DNA of 64,000 nt from Comamonadaceae bacterium PBBC1 (lineage in GTDB: Bacteria; Pseudomonadota; Gammaproteobacteria; Burkholderiales; Burkholderiaceae_C). Positions 52,853-61,622 of this stretch are shown in pieces; the first letter of the stretch is position 1, and each line of letters starts with the position of its first letter. The translations under genes were made by a program, and so were the position numbers. The stretch spans positions 1 through 64,000 of the forward strand of contig NKIP01000020.1 of assembly GCA_002256145.1 (NCBI GenBank), read 5' to 3'. The notes under the pieces were generated by a model. That model was not told the origin of the DNA. It did not search any database and saw only the letters and a list, made by a program, of their open reading frames with translations.

Positions 52853-53443
52853 ATGCTGCAACTGCTCATCGGATTGGCGCTCTTTTTGGGAATTCACTCG
52901 CTGCAAAGTCTGGCCCCGCAGGTGCGCCAAAACAGCATCGCCCGCTGGGGACCTCTGGGTTTTAAGGCCGTTTATGCCGCAGTGGCTGTCCTTGGGCTTT
53001 ATCTGCTGGTGCAAGGTTACGGCCAGGCACGGCTGGAACCTGTGGTGCTGTGGACACCCCCGCGTGGCATGCAGCACGCGACCATCTTGCTGATGTGGGT
53101 GGCCATGGTCTTGCTCGTGGCCTGTTATGTGCCCGGCAACCAGATCAAAGCCAAAATGCGCCACCCCATGACCTTGTCGGTCAAGGTCTGGGCGCTGGGG
53201 CATTTGCTGTCGAATGGCAACTTGGCCGATGTGCTCTTGTTTGGGGGTTTCCTTGTTTGGTCAGTGCTGGTATTTCGTGCGGCCCGAAAGCGCGATCGCC
53301 AAAGCCTTCACTCTGCGCCCGAAGGCAAGCTGCTGAGCACTTTGCTGGCCGTGGTGGTGGGCACTGGCGTATGGGCCGCATTTTTGATGGGCGGCTTGCA
53401 CCTCTGGCTGGTGGGCGTGATGCCTTTCACCCGCGCTGTTTGA
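52853..53443 (+). CDS. NnrU-family membrane protein
   Basis: A 196-residue protein with about five membrane segments. NnrU-domain proteins are known from denitrifiers, and relatives (such as Z-ISO) act in carotenoid isomerisation in plants, so a photosynthesis-linked role is reasonable here. HSLQSLAP (about 15-22) and GHLLSNGNLADVLLFGGF (about 116-133) are family hallmarks. ATG 52853 is the first codon of the hydrophobic part. bciB begins 12 bases after its stop. Confidence 0.86.
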   Translation: MLQLLIGLALFLGIHSLQSLAPQVRQNSIARWGPLGFKAVYAAVAVLGLYLLVQGYGQARLEPVVLWTPPRGMQHATILLMWVAMVLLVACYVPGNQIKAKMRHPMTLSVKVWALGHLLSNGNLADVLLFGGFLVWSVLVFRAARKRDRQSLHSAPEGKLLSTLLAVVVGTGVWAAFLMGGLHLWLVGVMPFTRAV

Positions 53444-53455
53444 TGGCCGACTGAC

Positions 53456-54742
53456 GTGCAAGCCACTGGTTCGCCTTCTGCTCCGAACGTTGCTGCGCCA
53501 GCTGGGGTCCCCGCTCGCAAGTTGTGCACCGACTGCGGCCTCTCGCGCACCGATGAGCCCAAACGCTGCGGCCAGGCCTGCCAGTTCATCCAGCCCGATT
53601 ACCCGGGTTTGGAGCAGCGTGTGCATGGCCGTGTGCGCCAAACCAACACCCCCGTCCAAAGCGCCCAACCCGACGAACTGTTTTTCGGTCCCTACCAGCA
53701 GATCCTGAGCGCCCGCCTGGACCCGCCCACCCTAGGCGCGCAGTGGACCGGCATCACCACCCGCTTGGCCGAGGTGCTGCTTGAAAAAGGCCTGGTGGAC
53801 GCCGTGATCGCCATGGCTGCTGATCCGAACGACCGCTGGCGGCCGCGCCCGGTGCTGGTCACCCGCGCCGAGGACATGGCGCAGTGCCGGGGCATGCGCA
53901 TGGGTTACGCGCCGTTGCTGAGCCTGGTGGAGCCTGCGCTCGCGCAAGGCCACAAACGCCTGGCCGTGATCGGCATCCCCTGCCAGATTTACGCCCTGCG
54001 CGCCATCCAGCCGCAGCTCGAACGCGAGCAAGGCTTGGAGCAACTCTACGTGATCGGCACGCCGTGCTCTGACAACACCACCACCGAAAACTTCCACCAG
54101 TTTCTGGGCCTGATTTCGGACCGACCACAAGACATCAGCTATGTCGAGTTCCGCGCCGATTACAAGGTGGAGGTGCGCACCGACCAGGGTGACAAGCGCC
54201 TGATCCCGTTTTTGAACCTGCCGCTGTCCACCTTGCCGCCGGACTTTTTCCCACTGACCTGCCGCACCTGCGTGGACTACACCAATGTGCTGGCCGACAT
54301 CACCGTGGGCTACATGGGCGGGCACGGCCAGCAGTGGTTGCTGGTGCGCAACGCACGCGGCCAAGCGGTGCTGGACGGCATTCAGGCGCAATTGCTCACC
54401 AGCGCCCCCATCAGCCGGGGCAAACGGGATGGCCCGGTGCGCGGCTTCATGGCCAACACCGAACGCGCCGCCGGGGGCCTGCCGCTGCGGCGCATGCCCG
54501 CCTGGATCAAGCCGCTGGTCAACTGGCTCATGCCTCGGGTGGGGCCGCGCGGCCTGGAGTTTGCACGCGCCCGGGTCGAGATGAAGGCCATCGAATCCAT
54601 CTTGCACCTGCGCCGCGAGGCCCCGGCACGCATCAAAAACATGCTGCCGCAACATGTTTGGGATTTGGCGGCACCTTATGGTTTGAAGCCGCAAACCCGA
54701 CCTGAATCCGACAAAGTGGACAACACCCCCCACAAAACCTGA
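53456..54742 (+). CDS. bciB: 3,8-Divinyl (proto)chlorophyllide 8-vinyl reductase, ferredoxin-type (BciB)
   Basis: A 428-residue flavo-iron-sulfur enzyme of the F420-hydrogenase beta-like family that reduces the C8 vinyl group of the chlorin. Likely Fe-S cysteines: C24, C27, C38 and C42 at the N-terminus, with later IGIPCQIYAL, GTPCSDNTT and CRTCVDY segments. The start is GTG at 53456. It is upstream of bchI and in the same direction, matching bacteriochlorophyll synthesis. HCAR-type reductases share the fold, but the pathway context favours BciB. Confidence 0.88.
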   Translation: MQATGSPSAPNVAAPAGVPARKLCTDCGLSRTDEPKRCGQACQFIQPDYPGLEQRVHGRVRQTNTPVQSAQPDELFFGPYQQILSARLDPPTLGAQWTGITTRLAEVLLEKGLVDAVIAMAADPNDRWRPRPVLVTRAEDMAQCRGMRMGYAPLLSLVEPALAQGHKRLAVIGIPCQIYALRAIQPQLEREQGLEQLYVIGTPCSDNTTTENFHQFLGLISDRPQDISYVEFRADYKVEVRTDQGDKRLIPFLNLPLSTLPPDFFPLTCRTCVDYTNVLADITVGYMGGHGQQWLLVRNARGQAVLDGIQAQLLTSAPISRGKRDGPVRGFMANTERAAGGLPLRRMPAWIKPLVNWLMPRVGPRGLEFARARVEMKAIESILHLRREAPARIKNMLPQHVWDLAAPYGLKPQTRPESDKVDNTPHKT

Positions 54743-54759
54743 ACGCAAGAGCCAATTAA

Positions 54760-54783
54760 AAGTGTAAATTTAACTTGACACTT
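54760..54783. promoter_or_regulatory. PpsR/CrtJ-type palindrome upstream of bchI
   Basis: AAGTGT and ACACTT are exact complements around 12 bases, an extended TGT-N12-ACA motif, 42 bases before the bchI start. It overlaps a perfect -35 hexamer TTGACA, so a bound repressor would block RNA polymerase. Confidence 0.72.
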
Positions 54784-54803
54784 CGCTGTGTCTTTTGGAT
54801 GAT
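54775..54803 (+). promoter_or_regulatory. Candidate sigma-70 promoter of bchI
   Basis: TTGACA (54775-54780), 17-base spacer, GATGAT (54798-54803). The -35 lies inside the PpsR-type palindrome. Confidence 0.5.
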
Positions 54804-54825
54804 GGGGCGAGAACAGTTTTGCGGA

Positions 54826-55860
54826 ATGCCCCCTATGGCTTTGACCTTCCCTTTTGCGGCCATTGTTGGTCAAGATGAAATGACCCTCGCCATCCAGGTG
54901 GTGGCGGTGGACCCGTCGATTGGCGGCGTGCTGGTCTTGGGCGACCGAGGCACCGGCAAATCCACCGCCGTGCGCGCTTTGGCCGACCTGTTGCCCCCGA
55001 TTACGGTCGTCAAAGGCTGCCCTTACCGCTGTGACCCGGCCAAACCGGCGGGTGCCTGCCCGGTTTGTCAGGCGCGTGACCCCAAAGCCAAAGTGGCGAC
55101 CGAGCGCCAGAGCGTGGCTGTGGTCGACCTCCCTCTGGGCGCGACCGAAGACCGTGTGGTCGGCGCACTCGATCTGGAAAAAGCCCTGTCACAAGGCGTT
55201 AAGTCTTTCGCCCCCGGCCTGCTGGCCCAGGCGCACCGGGGCTTTTTGTACATCGACGAGGTCAACCTGCTCGATGACCACCTGGTGGACCTGCTGATCG
55301 ACGTGGCCGCCTCGGGCGAAAACCTGGTCGAACGCGAAGGCCTGAGCGTGCGCCATCCCGCCCGCTTTGTGCTGGTGGGCAGCGGCAACCCCGAAGAAGG
55401 CGAGCTGCGCCCGCAACTGCTGGACCGCTTTGGCCTGTCGGTACAAGTGCGCACGCCGCAAGACCTGGCGCTGCGCGTGAGCATCATCAAACGCCGCGAC
55501 GCCTTCGACAAAGACCCCGCCGCCTTCAAAGCGCTGTGGCACAAGGACAACCAGAAGCTGCAAAAACGCATCCTCAAAGCGCGTGAGCTGTTGGACCAAG
55601 TGGAGGTGAGCGACGAGATGCTGATGCTGTGCGCCCGCCTTTGCCAGCAGCTGGGCACCGACGGCCTGCGCGCCGAGCTCACGCTGCTGCGCGCCACCCG
55701 GGCATATGCCGCCCTGCAAGGCCACAAAGCGGTGAAGGCCGAGCACCTGCAAAGCATGGCTCCGCTGGCCCTGCGCCACCGCCTGCGCCGCAACCCGCTG
55801 GACGACACCGACTCGGGCGCGCGCGTGCAGCGCAGCTTGCAAGAAGTGCTGGCCGCCTGA
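54826..55860 (+). CDS. bchI: Magnesium chelatase ATPase subunit I
   Basis: A 344-residue AAA+ ATPase that drives Mg2+ insertion into protoporphyrin IX together with BchD and BchH. Walker A GDRGTGKST (about 39-47), Walker B FLYIDEVNLLDD (about 138-149), and a DRFGLSVQVRTP arginine-finger region. ATG 54826 or 54835; the longer frame reaches back into the promoter. BchD follows by 134 bases. Confidence 0.96.
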   Translation: MPPMALTFPFAAIVGQDEMTLAIQVVAVDPSIGGVLVLGDRGTGKSTAVRALADLLPPITVVKGCPYRCDPAKPAGACPVCQARDPKAKVATERQSVAVVDLPLGATEDRVVGALDLEKALSQGVKSFAPGLLAQAHRGFLYIDEVNLLDDHLVDLLIDVAASGENLVEREGLSVRHPARFVLVGSGNPEEGELRPQLLDRFGLSVQVRTPQDLALRVSIIKRRDAFDKDPAAFKALWHKDNQKLQKRILKARELLDQVEVSDEMLMLCARLCQQLGTDGLRAELTLLRATRAYAALQGHKAVKAEHLQSMAPLALRHRLRRNPLDDTDSGARVQRSLQEVLAA

Positions 55861-55994
55861 GTCCTTGATCAGACCCACCATGTTTGCACCGACCCTCTTC
55901 TGCAGGCGCAGCGCCCTCGCCGCGATAAGTCCTTGCCACCCGCCCCCATCGCTTCCAAGGCGAAGCTCCTACAAATCCGCTCTTCAACCCTGAC
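55861..55994. other. bchI-bchD gap with a diverged REP-like arm
   Basis: Contains a segment read on the minus strand as GTAGGAGCTTCGCCTTGG (about 55957-55974), a diverged relative of the family A arm. No promoter or PpsR motif seen; bchD is probably read from the bchI promoter. Confidence 0.45.
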
Positions 55995-57884
55995 ATGCCC
56001 CGTCAAGCACCCTCCCTGTCTGCGCCCGCTGATCCCATGGAGCGCTGGAATGACGCGCTCACCACGCTTCAGTTGCTTCAACTGAGCTCCCATGGTTTTG
56101 GCGGTGTGTGTCTGCGCGCGCCACACGGCCCAGTGCGCGAGCGCTGGCTGCAAGCGCTGGCGGGGCTCGGTATCGGGTTGGTGAAGGTGCCCGGCTCGGT
56201 GGACAGCGAGCGGTTGCTGGGCGGCATCGACCTGGCCCACACCCTGCAAACCGGTCAGCTGCACATGCAAGCAGGTTTGTTGCAACAAGCCGACCAAGGC
56301 TTGGTCTGCCTGCCCATGGCCGAACGCCTGTCACCCGCCCTGCTCGCGCCTTTGGTGCAAGCGCTTGAGCAAGGCCAAGTGCCACCCACCCGCCACAGCG
56401 CAGCACCCACAAGCACCCGTTTTGGCGTGTTGGCGCTCGACGAATCTTTGCCCGATGAGCCGGGTGTGGGCGCGGCCCTGGCCGAGCGCCTGGGCGTGTG
56501 GCTGGACCTGCACGAACTCTCACCGACTGACATCCACGTGGCGTGGCAGGACAACAGCGAATCGGATGGCCTGCAGATTCGCCTGAGCCCCGGCGCTTTG
56601 GCCCGCGCCCGCGAACAGCTGCCCCAAGTGCAAGCCACCGACGAGCACATGCAAGCGCTGTGCGCCGCCGCTTTGGGATTGGGCATTGGCTCTTTGCGCG
56701 TGCCCAGCTTGGCGCTGCGTGTGGCCTGCGGCCATGCGGCGCTGAACGGACGCAGCACGCTGGACGCCGAAGACCTGGGCTTTGCCGCGCGCTGCGTGCT
56801 GGCACCGCGCGCCACGCAGTGGCCAGCCGAGCCGTCTGCACAAGAATCAGAGCCTGCGCCACCGGAAGACGCATCACCGCCACCAGAGCCGCCTGAACCC
56901 CCAGAAAACTCTGATGAAGCGCCTGAGAACGACGCTGAAAAAGACAAGGACCCTGACAGGGCCCCACCACCCGAACAGAACGCCGAACAGAACACTGAAC
57001 CGAGTGCCGAAGACCTGCAAGAGATGATGGTCGCCGCTGCTCTCGCCAGCTTGCCGCCGCACATGCTTGACGCGCTGATGACACGCCAAGGCGCGGCCAG
57101 CCACAACACCTCGGGGCGCAGCGGCCAGACCCGCGCGGGCTCGCAGCGCGGCCGCCCCCTGCCCCCACGCCCGGGCCGCCCCGGTGGTCAGGCGCGCCTG
57201 CATGTGCTGGCCACTTTGCGCGCCGCCGCGCCCAAGCAGCGTTTGCGCCAAGCGCACAGCACCGGCCGCGTGGCGATTCGCGCCGAAGATTTCCACATCC
57301 AGCGCTACCAGCAGCGTGCCTCCAGCTGCCTGATCCTGGCGCTCGACGCTTCGGGCTCGGCCGCTTTGCAGCGCTTGGCCGAGGCCAAAGGCGCGGTCGA
57401 GTTGTTGCTGCAGCAGTCTTATGCCCGGCGCGACAGCGTGTGCATCGTGGCCTTTCGGGGAGCGCAAGCCCAACTGCTGCTGCCCATGACGCGCTCGCTG
57501 GTGCGCGCCAAACGCGCCATGACCGGCCTGCCCGGCGGCGGCGGCACGCCCTTGGCGCTGGCCCTGAAAATGGCGCACGAACAAGCGGCCCAGCTGCAAC
57601 GCCAAGGCGTCACGCCCATCTTGGTGGTGCTGAGCGACGGCCGCGCCAACGTGACGCTGCAAGGCCTGGGCGGCCGCGCCCAAGCGCAACTGGACGCGCA
57701 AAGCTGGGGCCAACAGTGGCGCGCCAGCGGCCACCGTGCCTTGTGGATCGACACCTCGATGCACCCCTACGCGCAAGCGCAGCAACTGGCGACCACCATG
57801 GGCGCAAGTTACCTGCCCATGCCGCAGGTCCAGTCCCAGCGCATGGCCCTCGCCATCGAGCGGGTGCGCAGCCCCGGCGCGTGA
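55995..57884 (+). CDS. bchD: Magnesium chelatase subunit D
   Basis: A 629-residue subunit: inactive AAA-like N-terminal part (about 15-270), an acidic/proline-rich linker (about 275-345) and a C-terminal integrin I (VWA) domain with MIDAS DASGS at 451-455 and GGGGTPLA later. It forms the BchI-BchD motor. The linker is typical for the family. Confidence 0.95.
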   Translation: MPRQAPSLSAPADPMERWNDALTTLQLLQLSSHGFGGVCLRAPHGPVRERWLQALAGLGIGLVKVPGSVDSERLLGGIDLAHTLQTGQLHMQAGLLQQADQGLVCLPMAERLSPALLAPLVQALEQGQVPPTRHSAAPTSTRFGVLALDESLPDEPGVGAALAERLGVWLDLHELSPTDIHVAWQDNSESDGLQIRLSPGALARAREQLPQVQATDEHMQALCAAALGLGIGSLRVPSLALRVACGHAALNGRSTLDAEDLGFAARCVLAPRATQWPAEPSAQESEPAPPEDASPPPEPPEPPENSDEAPENDAEKDKDPDRAPPPEQNAEQNTEPSAEDLQEMMVAAALASLPPHMLDALMTRQGAASHNTSGRSGQTRAGSQRGRPLPPRPGRPGGQARLHVLATLRAAAPKQRLRQAHSTGRVAIRAEDFHIQRYQQRASSCLILALDASGSAALQRLAEAKGAVELLLQQSYARRDSVCIVAFRGAQAQLLLPMTRSLVRAKRAMTGLPGGGGTPLALALKMAHEQAAQLQRQGVTPILVVLSDGRANVTLQGLGGRAQAQLDAQSWGQQWRASGHRALWIDTSMHPYAQAQQLATTMGASYLPMPQVQSQRMALAIERVRSPGA

Positions 57885-57965
57885 AACGCTTGAGCAGCCC
57901 GCACCGATTCCACAAGCCGACACACCGAGCCTTGCTCCGGACTGTCCACATTCGCCACACCCCCC

Positions 57966-58850
57966 ATGTTTGAAAGCTTTTACCCCGGCATGGCTTGGTC
58001 AGCGCACCGAGCACATTGGCCACACACTGCGCACAGCCGCTTTGTGCAAGCGGGTGGCATCCAATGGCATGTGCAGCAAATGGGTCAAGGCCCATGCATG
58101 CTGCTGCTGCACGGCACCGGCTCGGGCAACTTCAGCTGGCGTGGCATGCTGCCCACTTTGGCCCAGCACTTCACCGTGGTCGCGCCCGACCTGCCCGGCC
58201 ACGCCTTCACCAGCCGGGGCCCCGAAGGCGCGCTGTCGCTGCCCGGCATGGCCGAAGGCTTGCGCGCACTGATGCTGCAGCTGAAGCTCACGCCACAGGT
58301 CATCGTCGGCCACTCGGCGGGCGCGGCCATAGCCGCGCACATGGCGCTGCACTTTGACAGCGCCTCGCGCAGCACCCTGATCGGTCTGAACCCTGCCTGG
58401 CTGCCGCTGCCGGGTGTAGCGTCCTGGCTGTTCGGCCCTGCCGCGAAATTGGCGGCGCTCAACCCGCTCTCAGCCTGGGCCACCGCCAAGCTGGCGGCCA
58501 AGCCCGGCGCGGTGGCCGAATGGATCGCACGCACTGGCTCCACGCTCGATGCGCAAGGGCTGGATCTGTACACCTGCGTGCTGAGCGACTCGGGCCATGT
58601 GCACGGCGTGTTGTCGATGATGGCAGCCTGGCGGCTCAAGCCCCTGGCCGCACGCCTGCACGAGATCCGCAACCCGGTGTTCATGCACATCGGCGCTCAA
58701 GACCAAACCGTGCCCCCCGCCTTGGCCGACGAGGCCTGCCAGCGCTTGCCGCAAGCGCGCCTGCACACCCAGCCCGGCCTGGGCCATCTGGCCCACGAAC
58801 AGGACCCGGCGGGCACGGTGTCATTCATCCTGAACTGCTGCGGCATTTGA
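57966..58850 (+). CDS. bchO: Alpha/beta hydrolase BchO
   Basis: A 294-residue hydrolase of the BchO family, found directly after bchD in purple bacteria and assumed to assist Mg-chelatase; the substrate is unknown. Nucleophile elbow GHSAG at 115-119, with aspartate in GAQDQTVPP and histidine in LGHLAHEQ near the end. Confidence 0.9.
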   Translation: MFESFYPGMAWSAHRAHWPHTAHSRFVQAGGIQWHVQQMGQGPCMLLLHGTGSGNFSWRGMLPTLAQHFTVVAPDLPGHAFTSRGPEGALSLPGMAEGLRALMLQLKLTPQVIVGHSAGAAIAAHMALHFDSASRSTLIGLNPAWLPLPGVASWLFGPAAKLAALNPLSAWATAKLAAKPGAVAEWIARTGSTLDAQGLDLYTCVLSDSGHVHGVLSMMAAWRLKPLAARLHEIRNPVFMHIGAQDQTVPPALADEACQRLPQARLHTQPGLGHLAHEQDPAGTVSFILNCCGI

Positions 58851-58900
58851 CGCAAATCCACACGCGCTTTGCGGCGCTGAGCTTGTGGTAGTTTCAATGC

Positions 58901-60379
58901 ATGGTGTTGTCGCTCGATTTTTTGTCTTTGCCTTTGTTGGCGGCTGCGGCGCTGGTGTTCATCAGCGTGCTGGCCGGGGTGTTTTCGGCCCGCATCGGCT
59001 TTTCTTTCCTGCTGATTTTTTTGGTGGTGGGCATTTTGGCCGGGGTCGATGGCCCGGGCGGTCTGGCCTTTGACGATTTCCGTTTGAGCTTTTGGGTCGG
59101 CAACGTGGCCCTGGCCGTGATCTTGCTGGACGGCGGCTTGCGCACCCAGATGGGCACTTTCCGAACGGGCTTGCGGCCCGCGCTTGTGCTGGCCACGCTG
59201 GGCGTGGTGCTGTGCACCGCCATCACGGGCGCTGCGGCGTATTGGTTGCTCGATTTGCCCTGGCCGCTGGCCTTGCTGGTGGGGGCCATTGTCGGCTCGA
59301 CCGATGCGGCGGCGGTGTTTTCGCTGCTCAAGTCCTCCGGCGTGCAACTCAACGAACGCGTGGCCGCCACGCTGGAGATCGAGTCGGGCATGAACGACCC
59401 GATGGCGGTCTACCTCACGCTCACCTTCATTGCCATGGCGCTGGCCATGGGCGGACCCGGCAGCGCGTCGCTCGACGTGTCCGAGGTGCTGCTGTCGCTG
59501 CTGCAGCAACTGGGCTGGGGCAGCGTGCTGGGCCTGGGTTGCGGCTGGGCGCTGTCCGAATTGCTCAAACGCCTGGGCCGGGGTGAAGACGGCGGCGGCG
59601 GCATCCGAGCCCTGCTGATTGTGTCGGGTGGCCTCACGGTGTTTGCTTTCACCACCTGGTTGGGTGGCTCGGGCTTTTTGGCGGTTTACCTGATGGGCGT
59701 GGTGGTCGGCAACCGGGCGCGTCGCCAAGTGCGTGCGTCTTTGTCGGCCATGGACGGGTATGCGTGGCTGTCACAGGCGGCCATGTTCTTGTTGCTGGGT
59801 TTGCTGGTCACGCCCTCCGAGTTGCTGCGCACGCTGTGGCCGGCGCTGGGGGTTTCATTGGTGCTGATGGTGGTGGCCCGCCCGATCTCGGTCTGGCTGT
59901 GCCTCAAGCCCTTGCACTTTTCGGGGCGCGAAATCACCTTCATCTCCTGGGTGGGCCTGCGCGGCGCGGTGCCGATTGTGCTGGCGGTGTTTCCGGTCAT
60001 GGCCGGGGTGGAAGGGGGCAGCATTTACTTCAATGTGGCCTTCACCGTGGTGCTGACTTCGCTGGTGCTGCAAGGCTCCACCATCGCCTGGAGCGCGCGC
60101 CGCCTGAACGTGGTGGTGCCCGATCTGGACGACACCGAACATGCCCGTTTGGTGTTTGGCGACTTTGTCCTGGCGGCCACCACATCCATGGGCGAGTTGT
60201 GCGCGTTTTACGGTTTGGACCTGCCTTGTGATGCCGACAACACCGTGGGCCAATGGCTGGCCGACAGTTTGCACCGACCACCCGTGCACGGCGACACGGC
60301 GCACCTGGGCCAAGCCGAGATCAGCGTGCGCACCACCCAAGGCAACCGCATCACGCAGGTGGGCATCCGCATCACCTGA
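58901..60379 (+). CDS. K+/H+ antiporter, CPA1 family (CvrA/NhaP2-like)
   Basis: A 492-residue protein: about twelve membrane segments (1-385) with the ion-binding NDP motif in ESGMNDPMAVYL (about 162-173), then a cytoplasmic TrkA-C/CorC-like region. Exchanges K+ (or Na+) for protons. Not a known photosynthesis gene; it lies between bchO and bchP. Confidence 0.9.
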   Translation: MVLSLDFLSLPLLAAAALVFISVLAGVFSARIGFSFLLIFLVVGILAGVDGPGGLAFDDFRLSFWVGNVALAVILLDGGLRTQMGTFRTGLRPALVLATLGVVLCTAITGAAAYWLLDLPWPLALLVGAIVGSTDAAAVFSLLKSSGVQLNERVAATLEIESGMNDPMAVYLTLTFIAMALAMGGPGSASLDVSEVLLSLLQQLGWGSVLGLGCGWALSELLKRLGRGEDGGGGIRALLIVSGGLTVFAFTTWLGGSGFLAVYLMGVVVGNRARRQVRASLSAMDGYAWLSQAAMFLLLGLLVTPSELLRTLWPALGVSLVLMVVARPISVWLCLKPLHFSGREITFISWVGLRGAVPIVLAVFPVMAGVEGGSIYFNVAFTVVLTSLVLQGSTIAWSARRLNVVVPDLDDTEHARLVFGDFVLAATTSMGELCAFYGLDLPCDADNTVGQWLADSLHRPPVHGDTAHLGQAEISVRTTQGNRITQVGIRIT

Positions 60380-60408
60380 GGCGGTTTCAAAACGCCCCGG
60401 TCTGCCGT

Positions 60409-61347
60409 TCAGCGCAGAAAATCCGCCACCGCCTTCAACGACAGCTGCGCCGCTTCTTCTTGCGGCAAATGCCCCACATGGGGCCAGGACACCAAACGGC
60501 TGCCGGTGATGGCTTGCAGGTAATCGCTGGCATTGCTCACGGGGATCATGGCATCGGCCTCGCCCCAGACCAGCAAAGTGGGCGCTCGGATTTGGCGCAG
60601 CAGTGGCCCGGGCTCTTGCAGCACGGTTTGCGCCAAACGATCGAGCATGGCCTGGCGCGCCCCGGGGGCCAAAATCAAATCGTGGTAGCGGGTGGTCACG
60701 GCATCGCTGAGCGACTCGGGCTGGGCATAGGCCGCTTTCAGGTTCATGCGCAGCAAAGGCTTGGGCAACACATGGCGCATCAGGCCCAGCGTGGCGGGCA
60801 CGGCCATGGGCTTGCCATATTCAAAGCCAAAACTGGCAAAACCATCCGGGGCCACCAGCACCAGTTTGTCGGTGCGCTCGGGAAACTTGGCCGCAAAAGT
60901 CCAGGCGATGCGCCCACCCATGGAGTGGCCCACCAGACTGGCACGGGGCAAGCCCAAATCGTCCAGCAAGGCGCTCAGCATTTGCAAGCTGCGCTCGTCG
61001 CGGTAGTCATGCGCCGGGTCGGGTGGGCTCAGGCCGCTGCCGGGCAGGTCAATGCGCACCACGCGGTGCGTGGCGGCCAGACCCTGGGCCCAGGCGTCCC
61101 AGGTCTGCAAACTCGAACCAAAGCCGTGCAACAAGACCACGGCTGGCTGGGCAGGCGCGCCATCGTGAACGGCAGTCGGTTGGCCACTGTCTCGGACATG
61201 CAGCTGCCACGGCCCCACTCGGCGCAGGTCAGACGGGGCCGCCAAATAACGCGCTTCCAAAGTGGCACGCGGCAGATCGGGTGTCCACAGCCAAAACGAC
61301 ACCCAAGTCAGGAAAGTCAGGGCCAGCATGTGCCAAGGCCTGATCAT
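60409..61347 (-). CDS. Membrane-anchored alpha/beta hydrolase
   Basis: A 312-residue hydrolase with a single N-terminal hydrophobic anchor (about 5-23). The oxyanion motif is LLHGFGSS, the nucleophile elbow GHSMGG (about 142-147) and the late histidine WPHVGHLPQEE. Convergent with the antiporter. Substrate unknown. Confidence 0.85.
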   Translation of the reverse strand: MIRPWHMLALTFLTWVSFWLWTPDLPRATLEARYLAAPSDLRRVGPWQLHVRDSGQPTAVHDGAPAQPAVVLLHGFGSSLQTWDAWAQGLAATHRVVRIDLPGSGLSPPDPAHDYRDERSLQMLSALLDDLGLPRASLVGHSMGGRIAWTFAAKFPERTDKLVLVAPDGFASFGFEYGKPMAVPATLGLMRHVLPKPLLRMNLKAAYAQPESLSDAVTTRYHDLILAPGARQAMLDRLAQTVLQEPGPLLRQIRAPTLLVWGEADAMIPVSNASDYLQAITGSRLVSWPHVGHLPQEEAAQLSLKAVADFLR

Positions 61348-61381
61348 GCGGCGCAGCTCGCGTGCGCGAAACAGGCCATGG

Positions 61382-61561
61382 CTACAAAGAGAACATGAGC
61401 AGCAAGACCATCTGAAAGCCGTAAATGATCATCAGACCCAGTTTGTAGGTATCGCGCAAAGTGTCCGACAGGCGCTGCATCTTGCGGTCCAGCCACCAAT
61501 AGGCCGCGCCACACATCGCGGTCATCAACACAAAAATCGTAGCCATCAAAGTCAGGGGCAT
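61382..61561 (-). CDS. Small membrane protein downstream of bchP
   Basis: A 59-residue protein with two hydrophobic segments (about 1-20 and 40-58) around a basic/amphipathic middle. 61 bases after bchP on the same strand, so likely co-transcribed. Not recognised. Start is ATG 61561 or 61546; the longer frame overlaps bchP. Confidence 0.55.
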   Translation of the reverse strand: MPLTLMATIFVLMTAMCGAAYWWLDRKMQRLSDTLRDTYKLGLMIIYGFQMVLLLMFSL

Positions 61562-61622
61562 AGGCGTTGGGCGTTTGAGCTTGAGGGATGGGCGTGCTTT
61601 GTTCAGCGCTCGCTGCGGGTCA

